A stretch of DNA of 64,000 nt from Prevotellaceae bacterium MN60 (lineage in GTDB: Bacteria > Bacteroidota > Bacteroidia > Bacteroidales > Bacteroidaceae): NCBI GenBank assembly GCA_900199555.1, contig FZQZ01000001.1, positions 557,245 to 621,244 on the forward strand, given 5' to 3'. The stretch's first letter is position 1; every line of letters begins with the position of its first letter. Position numbers and translations under genes: made by a program. Shown here in pieces: positions 40,531-49,046 of the stretch. The notes under the pieces are model-generated. The model saw nothing but the letters and a program-made list of their open reading frames with translations, searched no databases and had not been told where the DNA came from.

Positions 40531-41445
40531 TTACTTCAACTTAAAGCTGATAGGAATGGAATATTTCACGCGTATGGGTTTTCCACGACGCATAGCAGCT
40601 TCCCATTTAGGCATCTTGCGTACCACGCGCAAAGCCTCTTGCTTCAGCTGGTTCTCTCCCTGCTCACGCATGGTCTGTTTCTGCTGCGCGGTATATTTAC
40701 TGAAAGCCTTTGTTGACAAGCGATTGGTTAATTCAGTCTTCGAAACACTGATATCCGATACGGTACCATCCGTGCCTACATAGAACTGCACATATACTCG
40801 ACCTTGAACGCCATAGTGCTCTGCTTCCACAGGATATTTAATGTTAGACCTAACAAACTTCGTCAGTGCAGGAATGCCACCTTGATACTGTGGAGCCTTG
40901 TCCTGACCTGCCATTTCAGGGGCCACCAGTTTGTTTGCCTTCTTCAACTCATACAGTTTTGCTTTCAACTTGTTTACCTCCACAGTAGCCAGTATGATAC
41001 GGCCATCGGTATCTAGCAAGTACATCGTAGGAATCCATTGGATATGATAGTCTTTCGCCATCTTCGATTCCTTCATCTTTTTCAGTTCACCAAGCACGCG
41101 CCAAGGTATGGGCTCTTTATCCATAAAATCCTGAAGCACGTCAGAATCGGTATCAAATGATATTCCGATAAACTCTACACCTTCAATATCAAACTGTTGA
41201 TATAGTTTCTTCATCGCAGGCAGGTCCTTACGACAGTCGCCACACCAGGTAGCAAAGAAGTCAAGCACCACACAGCGCCCATGGAAATCTGCTATCGCAT
41301 GGATAGAGTCCAAAGCGTCTATCAAATCCGGTGCCATAGTACCTACAGGCAGCAAATCGGTAGCGTACTTTTCATCCAAGTTTTGTGCCATCATCGAGCC
41401 AGTCATGCACATCAGCATACTAGCCAATACCAATATCTTTCTCAT
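40531..41445 (-). CDS. Periplasmic thioredoxin fused to a TonB C-terminal domain
   Basis: The 304-residue protein has a signal peptide (MRKILVLASMLMCMTGSMMA), an AhpC/TlpA thioredoxin domain (about 30-165) with VVLDFFATWCGDCRKDLPAM (WCGDC active site) and, from about residue 190, a TonB_C domain (GGIPALTKFVRSNIKYPVEA ... GVQGRVYVQFYVGTDGTVSD ... EALRVVRKMPKWEAAMRRGK). There is no transmembrane anchor between them, so it is a soluble periplasmic protein rather than a TonB energy transducer. The combination suggests a redox protein that docks on TonB-dependent receptors or on a TonB_C-binding partner. It lies 23 bases before dsbD, its probable reductant. Confidence 0.85.
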   Translation of the reverse strand: MRKILVLASMLMCMTGSMMAQNLDEKYATDLLPVGTMAPDLIDALDSIHAIADFHGRCVVLDFFATWCGDCRKDLPAMKKLYQQFDIEGVEFIGISFDTDSDVLQDFMDKEPIPWRVLGELKKMKESKMAKDYHIQWIPTMYLLDTDGRIILATVEVNKLKAKLYELKKANKLVAPEMAGQDKAPQYQGGIPALTKFVRSNIKYPVEAEHYGVQGRVYVQFYVGTDGTVSDISVSKTELTNRLSTKAFSKYTAQQKQTMREQGENQLKQEALRVVRKMPKWEAAMRRGKPIRVKYSIPISFKLK

Positions 41446-41475
41446 TATAAAATTGTCGTTTCAGAATTTTGCCTG

Positions 41476-41507
41476 CAAAGTTATCGATTATTATTGATAC
41501 AACCAAA
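41476..41507 (-). promoter_or_regulatory. Promoter of the thioredoxin-TonB/dsbD/GH2 operon
   Basis: On the minus strand TTTG (41504-41507), 20 bases and TAACTTTG (41476-41483). The ATG at 41445 is about 30 bases downstream. Confidence 0.85.
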
Positions 41508-41615
41508 TTTTATCTGATAGAATTCTTTTCCACATAAATAAGGATTGAATATAAAAAAAACAGGGATAAATATAACAATTTTATAAATTTTATATTGGTT
41601 TTAATTTGTTTTTAT

Positions 41616-41623
41616 TACCTTTG
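41616..41623 (+). promoter_or_regulatory. -7 box of the TlpA-Omp28 operon
   Basis: TACCTTTG ends 9 bases before the ATG at 41633, with only a weak TTG at 18 bases upstream. It is divergent from the promoter at 41476-41507. Confidence 0.65.
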
Positions 41624-41632
41624 CACGCAGTT

Positions 41633-42121
41633 ATGAAAAAAATTATCACCTTATCCATCCTTGCGTGGGTTGCCTCAATAGGCATCTTGCACGCACAACT
41701 GCCCACTGTCACTTTAAAGACAATTGACGGACAGAACGTGAGAACAGAAACCTTGTCGAATGATGGCAAGCCGTTTATCATCGACTTCTTCGCCACATGG
41801 TGCAAACCATGTAATCGCGAACTCGACGCTATTGCTGAGGTTTACGATGAATGGCGTGAGGAGACGGGTGTGAAGATTTATGCTGTCAGCATAGACCAGG
41901 CACAGAACATGAACAAGGTTAAACCACTGGTTAGTAATCACAATTGGGAATACGAGGTACTACTCGACCCCAACAGTGATTTGAAGCGCGCCTTAGGCAT
42001 CCAGATGATACCCTTTGTGCTGATTGTTGACGGACAGGGTAACATTGTCTATAAGCACAACGGATATACCGATGGTGCAGAAACGGAACTGATAGAAAAA
42101 GTACGCGAACTAATAAATTAA
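41633..42121 (+). CDS. TlpA-type thioredoxin-like protein
   Basis: The 162 residues have a signal peptide (MKKIITLSILAWVASIGILH, cleavage after HAQ) and the active-site motif DFFATWCKPCNRELDA (WCKPC) near residue 51 with the conserved IPFVLIVDG cis-Pro region. It is a periplasmic thiol reductase or disulfide carrier. ATG 41633 is chosen; the longer frame starts upstream of the transcription start. The stop overlaps the start of the DUF6029 gene (TAATG), so translation is coupled. It faces the thioredoxin-TonB/dsbD operon across a shared 187-base promoter region. Confidence 0.9.
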   Translation: MKKIITLSILAWVASIGILHAQLPTVTLKTIDGQNVRTETLSNDGKPFIIDFFATWCKPCNRELDAIAEVYDEWREETGVKIYAVSIDQAQNMNKVKPLVSNHNWEYEVLLDPNSDLKRALGIQMIPFVLIVDGQGNIVYKHNGYTDGAETELIEKVRELIN

Positions 42122-43692
42122 TGAGAAGAACATTTATTATCATTGCCTCTATCTGCTGTACATTAAGCATCAACGCACAAAAAGAGGTAACGTTTTCAGG
42201 AAGCATACAAAGCGACATTCATACTCCTACAGGAGAGAATGAAAATGGTTATGAAGACCTCATGACCAACACCTATGTAGATTTGCAGATGCAAAGCCAA
42301 TACGTAGATGCAGGTACTCGCTTTGAATATATGGAGCATCCACTGCCAGGATTTGAGAATGATTTCAAAGGCTGGGGTATTCCCCACTTCTGGGTAAAAG
42401 GCAAGCTGGGCAACAACGAACTGACACTAGGCACCTTCTACGAGCAGTTTGGCTCCGGTTTTATTCTGCGCACTTACGAGGAGCGCTCTCTAGGTATCGA
42501 CAACTCGCTATTGGGTGGTCGCCTGGTTCTACATCCCTTGAAGGGCGTAACGCTGAAGATGCTCAGTGGCAAGCAGCGTCGCTACTGGAGTTGGAATGGC
42601 GGACTGGTATCGGGTGCTGATGCAGAAATCGCTATCGACGAGTGGTTTTCCTCTATGCAAGAGAAGAACACGCACCTGAGCATCGGCGGTTCGTGGGTAA
42701 ACAAATATGAGAAGGATGAGGATATCTTTGCCGATCCTACTCATCGCTACAACCTGCCCAAGTATGTCAATGCTTGGGATATACGTGCCAACCTGAACAA
42801 AGGTCCTTGGGGCGTATTAGTAGAATATGCACACAAGACGCAAGACCCTTCATTTGACAATGGTTACTCCTATCATAGTGGTCAGGTAGCCATGCTCTCT
42901 GGTTCTTACTCTAAGCGTGGACTCAGCCTCTTGCTGCAAGCCAAGCGCTCTGAGAACATGGCATTCCGCAGTCGTCGCAACATGTTGGGCACAAGCTCAT
43001 TTATCAATCACCTGCCAGCCTTCACGCTCGACCACACCTATGCTCTGGCTGCCCTCTATCCTTATGCCACTCAGTTGGCATCTGGCGAATGGGCTTACCA
43101 AACGGAGTTGGGATATAGCATACCTCGCAAGACCCTGTTGGGTGGCAAGTATGGTATGAATGTAAAGGTGAACTTCTCGTATGTACGTGCTATCAATAGT
43201 CAGTGGTTGAAGTGGGGCGATGAGACCTACTATCAGGATTTGGATATCCAACTGACTCGCCGACTGACTCGTGACATCAAATTAAACCTGATGTACATGA
43301 ATCAGCACTACAACAAGGCTGTGATAGAGGGTGAGGGCGAGATGATTCGTTCCAACATCTTTGTAGCAGATGCCCAGTTCCAACTGGCTCGCCGTATTCA
43401 GCTACGCACCGAATTGCAGTATCTCACCACTCGTCAGGATGACCACGACTGGGCTTTTGCATTGGCAGAACTCTCGCTGGCTCCCCACTGGATGATTACC
43501 ATCAGCGACATGTGGAACTGTGGTGTCACCGACAAGCACTATTACTTAGGACAGGTAACCTTCAACACGGGTGCTCACCGCATACAATTGGGCTACGGTC
43601 GCACACGTGCCGGCTACAACTGCTCAGGTGGTGTATGCCGCTTTGTGCCAGCCACGGAGGGTTTCAATCTGTCTTATAACTACAACTTCTAA
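42121..43692 (+). CDS. DUF6029-like outer membrane protein
   Basis: The 523 residues begin with a signal peptide (MRRTFIIIASICCTLSINAQ) and continue with sequence that I recognise from DUF6029 proteins: TFSGSIQSDIHTP, NTYVDLQMQSQYVDAGTRFE, LPGFENDFKGWGIPHFWVKG, FYEQFGSGFILRTYEERSLG and IDNSLLGGRLVLHPLKGVTL. The strand pattern and the final aromatic residue (SYNYNF) suggest a large outer-membrane beta-barrel. The function is unknown. Its coupling to TlpA and to two Omp28 proteins suggests that the whole set acts on secreted or outer-membrane thiol proteins. Confidence 0.82.
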   Translation: MRRTFIIIASICCTLSINAQKEVTFSGSIQSDIHTPTGENENGYEDLMTNTYVDLQMQSQYVDAGTRFEYMEHPLPGFENDFKGWGIPHFWVKGKLGNNELTLGTFYEQFGSGFILRTYEERSLGIDNSLLGGRLVLHPLKGVTLKMLSGKQRRYWSWNGGLVSGADAEIAIDEWFSSMQEKNTHLSIGGSWVNKYEKDEDIFADPTHRYNLPKYVNAWDIRANLNKGPWGVLVEYAHKTQDPSFDNGYSYHSGQVAMLSGSYSKRGLSLLLQAKRSENMAFRSRRNMLGTSSFINHLPAFTLDHTYALAALYPYATQLASGEWAYQTELGYSIPRKTLLGGKYGMNVKVNFSYVRAINSQWLKWGDETYYQDLDIQLTRRLTRDIKLNLMYMNQHYNKAVIEGEGEMIRSNIFVADAQFQLARRIQLRTELQYLTTRQDDHDWAFALAELSLAPHWMITISDMWNCGVTDKHYYLGQVTFNTGAHRIQLGYGRTRAGYNCSGGVCRFVPATEGFNLSYNYNF

Positions 43693-43715
43693 AGGTAAAA
43701 AGTAAAGGATAAAAG
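43692..43715. repeat. Heptamer tract between DUF6029 and Omp28 genes
   Basis: AGGTAAA-AAGTAAA-GGATAAA-AG in the 23-base gap; it contains the region where a ribosome-binding site would lie. Confidence 0.65.
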
Positions 43716-44546
43716 ATGAAGAGATATTCTTATATAAACAAGGTAAGAGAATGGGTGAAGGGTGTTTTGCCTTTCGGCATTCTTTGCCTGATACCTTTAT
43801 GCTGCTCTTGCAGCCATATTGCAGACGATGAGCAACTGATATATGTAAAGCCAGAGACTGCCAAGCGCACCGTACTGCTGGAGGACTTTACTGGTCAGAA
43901 ATGTGTCAACTGTCCTAAAGGAACTGAAGTGATAGAGCAACTGCAAGAGGCGTATGGAGACCGCGTGATTGCAGTAGGTATCCATGGTGGTCCACTTGGC
44001 GTATTAGGTAAAGGTGGTCTTGCCACTACTATCGGCAACGAATATTACGACCACTGGAAACTGGAATACCAACCTGTAGGACTGGTCAATCGCCATGGAG
44101 CAGTAAACTATCCCGACTGGATAACCAAGGTGAAAGAAGAACTTGCTCGCGAGTCTGCTGTCAAGATGGACTTGTCGGCTACCCTATCGCCAACAGGTGA
44201 GATTCAGATTTACGTAGAGGCAGAGGCTATCAATGCCACCTATCAGGGACATCTGCAGGTATGGGTACTAGAAGATAATATCGTGGCCACTCAGTATATG
44301 CCTAGCGACTGGACGGGCGACTGGACGGGTAACATCAACAAGAACTATGTTCACAACCACGTATTCCGTGCTGCCGTCAATGATACATGGGGCGAAGATA
44401 TCACGCTGACCACAGGAGAGATACATACACAGAACCTGACACAGACGGTTAGCGCAGACTGGAACGCCCAGCATCTCTCTATCGTAGCCTTTGTCTATAA
44501 CGACAATGGCGTAGAACAGGCTATAAAGGCAAATGTAACACAATAA
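43716..44546 (+). CDS. Omp28-related lipoprotein-like protein
   Basis: The 276 residues have a hydrophobic N-terminal segment ending LCLIPLCCSCSHIADDEQ (Cys-rich lipobox-like), followed by the Omp28 domain with LLEDFTGQKCVNCPKGTEVI near residue 50 (CxxC-P motif of a thioredoxin-like fold) and YQPVGLVNRHGAVNYPDW near residue 117 (cis-Pro region). Porphyromonas Omp28 is a fimbria-associated outer-membrane antigen. The CxxC makes a redox activity plausible but it has not been shown. It lies 23 bases after the DUF6029 gene. Confidence 0.85.
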   Translation: MKRYSYINKVREWVKGVLPFGILCLIPLCCSCSHIADDEQLIYVKPETAKRTVLLEDFTGQKCVNCPKGTEVIEQLQEAYGDRVIAVGIHGGPLGVLGKGGLATTIGNEYYDHWKLEYQPVGLVNRHGAVNYPDWITKVKEELARESAVKMDLSATLSPTGEIQIYVEAEAINATYQGHLQVWVLEDNIVATQYMPSDWTGDWTGNINKNYVHNHVFRAAVNDTWGEDITLTTGEIHTQNLTQTVSADWNAQHLSIVAFVYNDNGVEQAIKANVTQ

Positions 44547-44569
44547 CACACATTAGATTTATTCAGCTT

Positions 44570-46831
44570 ATGAACAGGATTTTTACAATTCTTTCGCTCT
44601 GCCTGCTGAGCATTGCTGCTACAGCACAGGAGTATGTCTTTACAGACAAAAATGGCAGCGTCTATGATGACGGTGCAGTGATTAATCGCACAGAGGTAGT
44701 AGATAATGGCTTTGAAGGTTTCATGATTCCTGCCGACCTCTTCGTAAAGAAGGTTGGAGCTGCAGAAGGTAACCAAGTTGCTATCCAAGCAGAAATTACC
44801 AAGATAGACAATGGTAGCTTGCAGCTATGCTTCCCTACCTACTGTCAGAACTATACCGCTGCTGGAACTTACGAGCCAAATGGAAAGGCTACACTGACTG
44901 TCAACGAGAGCAAAGATCTTGAGACAGAGTGGGTGCCTGAAGGATATGGTGAGTGCACCGTTACTTATACGGCAAAGAGCTATCAGCCTTTAGCCAGCGA
45001 AGGAACTGCCGTTCGCACCATCACCGTGAAGTACAAGTACGCCGATCCTGCTGTTATGCAGAACTGGTGGGGCTATGTTACTGGCAATGAGACGCTTAGT
45101 CGTGTAGGTATTCAGGCAGCAGACACTTACCACTGTGCCATCTATATTCCTGGCAACCATGCCATTGCTGCCGGCAAGACCATCAATGCCGTTCGCTTTG
45201 GTTTGGTAGCTCCTCATGCTACGAATGCGAAGGTATGGGTAGCATCAGACCTTCCCGTCACCGTTGATGCCAGCCACACACTGAGTTTTGTAGACGTACC
45301 TGAAAGCAAATTAGGTAACGAACAGATTGACATCGAACTGCCCAGCGCGATTGAGATTCCTGCTGAGGGTATCTATGTAGGCTATTCGTTCACTATCACT
45401 AGTGCTTCAACTACCGCCGACAAGTATCCTGTATTATTCGGTGGAGAGCCTGCTACCAACACACTTATCTTGAAGACTGACAATGCAGTAACCACCTGGA
45501 GTGACTTGGTTAGCAATAATTTCGGACGCCTCTTCTTGCAGGTATTGCTCGAAGGAACCTTCCCCGAAAATACCGCTACAGCCTCAGATTTCGATCCAGT
45601 ATATGTAGAAGTTGGCGGTACTGCCACAGTAGCTGTTCCTGTGATGAACGCAGGTGGAACTCCCATCAACAATATCGACTATACCATCACCAGCGATGGC
45701 GTGACAGGCACAGAGCAGCATGCTGTTGCCACCACTCCTATTATCTTTAATACCACTGGCAATGTAGATATCCTCGTTCAGGGTGATGCAGTTAGTGGCA
45801 CAAAGACTAGAACAATCAACATCACGAAGATAAATGGTCAGGCAAATGCCAACGCTAACGTAGCCACCTCTTTTGTTGTCAACACACTCTCTGAACTGGT
45901 TGCCCGTAACGTCGCTGTAGAAGAGAACACGGGTACTGGTTGCGGTTGGTGTCCTCGCGGTCTGATTGGTATGGATAAGCTGCGCGAAAACTTTGGCGAC
46001 CGCTTCGTGGGTATTGGTATCCACCAGTATAATAGTGGTGATGCTATGTATATTGCGAAGAATGCCTATGCAAGCCTTAGTTTCGAGGGTGCCCCCTCAT
46101 GTCGCATCGACCGTGGGGCAGTGATAGATCCATACTATGGCACCGGAAATGATATTATCGAAGACTTCCGTGCTGAGATGGCTATTCCCGCACTGGCAAA
46201 GGTCAACGTAACGGGTACTATTGATGCAAAGCTCACCAAGGTGAATGCCAAGGCAGAGGTTGAGACCGTACTTGAGGGCAAAGAGTACAACTTGGAGTTC
46301 GTAGTTATTGGTGACGGTTTGAAGGGTACAGGCTCTTCATGGAATCAGGCTAACAACTACGTGCAGTATTCAGCTTCGGAGGTAGAACCAGACCTCGCCA
46401 TCTTTGCTAGTGGCGGTAAGTATGGCCAGTCTTCAGTTACTGGTTGGTCATTCAACGACGTAGCACTGGTTAGCTCGTATGTAAGCAGCAAGAATCAGGT
46501 TCCAACGCTGGGCACTCTCAGTATTGGTGAGCCTGTAGAAACTGAGTACAGTCTGAAGATGCCTACCAAGACAACGCTGAAGAATGCTGTGAAGGATGCA
46601 GACCTTTATATCATTGCCCTCGTGGTAGATAAGCAGAGCAAGAAGATTGTCAATGCTGCTAAGGCTGCTATCACAGTTGCTAATCCCGACGCTATTGAGA
46701 CCGTTAATGCTTCCGACGACACAGAGGTAGCTCGCTATACACTGGATGGCCGTCGCGTAAACAATGGACAGAAGGGTCTGAACATTGTACGCATGGCAAA
46801 CGGAAAGACCATCAAGGTCATCAACAAGTAA
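44570..46831 (+). CDS. Large Omp28-related secreted protein with C-terminal sorting-like domain
   Basis: The 753 residues have a signal peptide (MNRIFTILSLCLLSIAATAQ), two beta-sandwich domains (about 20-430), then an Omp28 thioredoxin-like domain from about residue 445 with VEENTGTGCGWCPRGLIGMD (CGWC), RFVGIGIHQY and FEGAPSCRIDRG, and a C-terminal segment VARYTLDGRRVNNGQKGLNI followed by a VRMANGKTIKVINK ending. This ending is typical of Prevotella secreted surface proteins and resembles a type IX-related sorting tail. The location is probably the outer membrane or outside the cell. A thiol-disulfide role is inferred from the CxxC and the neighbours. Confidence 0.85.
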   Translation: MNRIFTILSLCLLSIAATAQEYVFTDKNGSVYDDGAVINRTEVVDNGFEGFMIPADLFVKKVGAAEGNQVAIQAEITKIDNGSLQLCFPTYCQNYTAAGTYEPNGKATLTVNESKDLETEWVPEGYGECTVTYTAKSYQPLASEGTAVRTITVKYKYADPAVMQNWWGYVTGNETLSRVGIQAADTYHCAIYIPGNHAIAAGKTINAVRFGLVAPHATNAKVWVASDLPVTVDASHTLSFVDVPESKLGNEQIDIELPSAIEIPAEGIYVGYSFTITSASTTADKYPVLFGGEPATNTLILKTDNAVTTWSDLVSNNFGRLFLQVLLEGTFPENTATASDFDPVYVEVGGTATVAVPVMNAGGTPINNIDYTITSDGVTGTEQHAVATTPIIFNTTGNVDILVQGDAVSGTKTRTINITKINGQANANANVATSFVVNTLSELVARNVAVEENTGTGCGWCPRGLIGMDKLRENFGDRFVGIGIHQYNSGDAMYIAKNAYASLSFEGAPSCRIDRGAVIDPYYGTGNDIIEDFRAEMAIPALAKVNVTGTIDAKLTKVNAKAEVETVLEGKEYNLEFVVIGDGLKGTGSSWNQANNYVQYSASEVEPDLAIFASGGKYGQSSVTGWSFNDVALVSSYVSSKNQVPTLGTLSIGEPVETEYSLKMPTKTTLKNAVKDADLYIIALVVDKQSKKIVNAAKAAITVANPDAIETVNASDDTEVARYTLDGRRVNNGQKGLNIVRMANGKTIKVINK

Positions 46832-46868
46832 TCCAGCCTGCTAATAGTTTGACGGCATTATTCAAGGA

Positions 46869-46914
46869 GTTTGACGACATTATTCGCCTTGAATAATGTC
46901 GTCAAACCTTTTTT
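46869..46914 (+). terminator. Hairpin terminator of the TlpA-Omp28 operon
   Basis: GTTTGACGACATTATTC-GCCTT-GAATAATGTCGTCAAAC is a 17-bp perfect stem followed by CTTTTTT. A degenerate half copy (GTTTGACGGCATTATTCAAG) lies just upstream. Confidence 0.93.
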
Positions 46915-46950
46915 ATCTACATCTCATTTTTCTTGCATACAAAAATTTTT

Positions 46951-47024
46951 GCTTGAAAAAAGCCTTCACCTTCACACGTAACCTTATGTGCTATAGAGCA
47001 ATACACGTGAATAGCGTTTTTGCG
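46951..47024. repeat. Inverted repeat, left copy (flanks a gene-free 470-bp segment)
   Basis: GAAAAAAGCCTTCACCTTCA, then CACGTAACCTTATGTGCTAT and so on, matches the inverse of 47516-47587 over about 63 bases with seven differences. The copy itself is a near-palindrome (TTCACxCGTA ... TACxCGTGAA). Confidence 0.75.
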
Positions 47025-47515
47025 TATTATTTTTAATCCCGAGAATAATTTTAATTCCGAAAACAACGAAAAAGACTAAAAGAACGAAAATTTGTGTGTG
47101 TTATTTGGTTTTCGTATTTTTTGTTGTTTTCGTATGCTTTCGGGATCCAAAAAAAATAGCAGTTTTTCAGAATCCCCCTAAATAGTGCCACTATTGCATC
47201 GGAGAAGTGCCACTATTGCAAGGTAAAACAGGCTATATTGACGTCCAAAATAGGCACTATTCCAGTGCTAAAGTGGCTCCGTGACTCTACAATTGTCTTT
47301 GGATGTAGGCTTACGAAAATCCCTCCCCCAGCGGGGGGAGGTTTGGAATGGGCTACATTCAGCGCTGAATATAACTATTTCGAGGTGCAATACAATAACT
47401 ATTGAGGTGCGAAAGTAACTGATTGGGCACTGAGTGTAGCTGATTCAGCGCTGAGTCAGGCTAATTCAGAACAGGGGTAGCCTGATACCAGAAGAAAGCA
47501 GACTAAAAAAAACAC

Positions 47516-47587
47516 AAAAACACTATTCACGCGTATTGCACTATAGCACATAAAGTTACGCGTGAATGTGAAGACTTTTTTCTTGAT
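47516..47587. repeat. Inverted repeat, right copy
   Basis: TATTCACGCGTATTGCACTA, then TAGCACATAAAGTTACGCGTGAAT, is a perfect-armed palindrome (TTCACGCGTA/TACGCGTGAA) and the inverse of the copy at 46951-47024. Confidence 0.75.
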
Positions 47588-47744
47588 AAAATTCTCTATG
47601 TATCGAAAATGGTGCGCATTTCTTTGCTTAACTCTCAACTTACAAAAGTTGAATTCTACGGAGTTAATCTATGTTAACGACGCAGCAAATTCTCCGTTTT
47701 GATACATGAATTTTACCATTTCGTCGAAAATACCAAGAACTGCA

Positions 47745-47776
47745 TTTGGAAGTTTCATTACAATGTCGTATATTTG
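47745..47776 (+). promoter_or_regulatory. Promoter of the S74-like/C1 protease/LRR gene set
   Basis: TTTG (47745-47748), 20 bases and TATATTTG (47769-47776); the ATG at 47810 follows a leader of about 27 bases. Confidence 0.85.
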
Positions 47777-47809
47777 CGAACGAAATAACAACTAACCCGA
47801 AAAACAAAG

Positions 47810-49021
47810 ATGAAAAAAATCGTAATCCTTACCTCATTCATGATGCTTATGGCATCAAATGTCTCTGCTCAGTTGAAAGTTACCTCTGAAGGTAAAGTAA
47901 AAATCAGCTCTAGCCAAACCACATCAGGTTCTACACTACTGGTCGGTGAAAGACAATACGAATCGAACTCGACAATTGCAGAGATCACAGGTTTTACGAC
48001 TGCGAAGGGGAGTAAAAATAATGTTGGGGTTATTGGAGTTGTTGACGCAAACTTCAATATTTCAAATGATAAGAATTATGGTGTATTGGGAATTGTTCAA
48101 GAAATGAACTATACCCATGGTAGGAACTATGGTTTATGCGGCATGATTGGGTTTCCCGGAAATCATCATGGTGGCGCTGGAGTTTATGGTACAAATTGTA
48201 CTTACTATTATGAATATCCTGATAATATACAAGGACTATATGCAGGTTTCTTTCATGGAGATGTTAAAGTTATAGGCGACCTTGTTGCGTCTAATGTATT
48301 TGTTCCTACAGATGGCAGACTAAATAGAAATGTTATATCTCTAAATGAGGTAAGAGGAGAAACAAGCACCTTAGACAATCTACTCTCCATGAATGTGATA
48401 GAATACAACATGAAAAGCAGGGCAAACAAGAAATTATCTGGTGGTATCGAACAACAAGAAACGGAAGTAGATAGAGAAGCACTTGAATACTTGATGAAAG
48501 ATGAAATGGAGATGAGTTCAAGACGTCATTATGGGGTTGATGCCAAAGAGCTCCAAAAGGTATATCCTGATTTGGTATTAGAAGGACAAGATGGTTATCT
48601 TGCCGTAAACTATGTAGAACTTGTGCCGATTTTGATTCGCAGTATTCAAGAGTTAAAAGCAGAACTAGATGAAATAAAGAATTCGTCAAGAATGGACGCA
48701 GAGGCTCGTGGGGCATCACTAAAAAGCGAAACAGAAACCAATGTATTGTCATCTACAGTACACTGTAATATCCTCTATCAGAATACCCCCAATCCTTTCA
48801 AAGAGCAAACCTCGATTTGCTTCAAACTTGCAGATAATGCACAGAATGCCTCAATTTGCATCTTTGATATGACAGGCAAAATACTGAAGAAACTCCCTAT
48901 ATCTTCAGATATGGATAGTGTTTCTATCGCAGGATATGAATTGGGTGAGGGAATGTTTCTCTACTCTTTGATTGTCAATGGACAGGTGATTGATACAAAA
49001 CGAATGGTAATATCAAAATAA
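47810..49021 (+). CDS. Type IX-exported protein with S74 (intramolecular chaperone-like) and sorting domains
   Basis: The 403-residue protein has a signal peptide (MKKIVILTSFMMLMASNVSA), a Gly/Asn-rich beta region (about 20-150), then an S74/tail-spike chaperone-like region (RHYGVDAKELQKVYPDLVLE, then YLAVNYVELVPILIRSIQEL at about 238-280) and a type IX CTD from about residue 318 (LYQNTPNPFKEQTSICFKL, ASICIFDMTGKILKKL, FLYSLIVNGQVIDTKRMVIS). The CTD directs passage through the T9SS to the cell surface. The S74 domain normally trims phage tail fibres and bacterial surface proteins; whether it is catalytically competent here cannot be read from the sequence. It is 1 base upstream of the longer C1 protease frame. 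Confidence 0.85.
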   Translation: MKKIVILTSFMMLMASNVSAQLKVTSEGKVKISSSQTTSGSTLLVGERQYESNSTIAEITGFTTAKGSKNNVGVIGVVDANFNISNDKNYGVLGIVQEMNYTHGRNYGLCGMIGFPGNHHGGAGVYGTNCTYYYEYPDNIQGLYAGFFHGDVKVIGDLVASNVFVPTDGRLNRNVISLNEVRGETSTLDNLLSMNVIEYNMKSRANKKLSGGIEQQETEVDREALEYLMKDEMEMSSRRHYGVDAKELQKVYPDLVLEGQDGYLAVNYVELVPILIRSIQELKAELDEIKNSSRMDAEARGASLKSETETNVLSSTVHCNILYQNTPNPFKEQTSICFKLADNAQNASICIFDMTGKILKKLPISSDMDSVSIAGYELGEGMFLYSLIVNGQVIDTKRMVISK

Positions 49022-49046
49022 TATGGTTCTAGATGCAGAATGTCAT

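Larger units (their letters stand above)
46915..47744. other. Gene-free repeat-rich region of about 830 bases
   Basis: No credible gene is present. In order it holds the left inverted repeat, an ATTCCGAAAA/CGAAAA element (about 47030-47170), two AGTGCCACTATTGCA copies (47184, 47206), a CTCCCCCAGCGGGGGGAG palindrome (47323-47352), degenerate AACTATT-GAGGTGCxA-type segments to 47460, and the right inverted repeat (47516-47587). A 60-codon frame at 47456-47638 lies in the repeat and is not supported as coding. Confidence 0.75.

Noticed and set aside
47456..47638. 60-residue open frame in the large gap before the S74-like gene
   Set aside because: Most of it is the inverted repeat copy at 47516-47587; no ribosome-binding site or family pattern.
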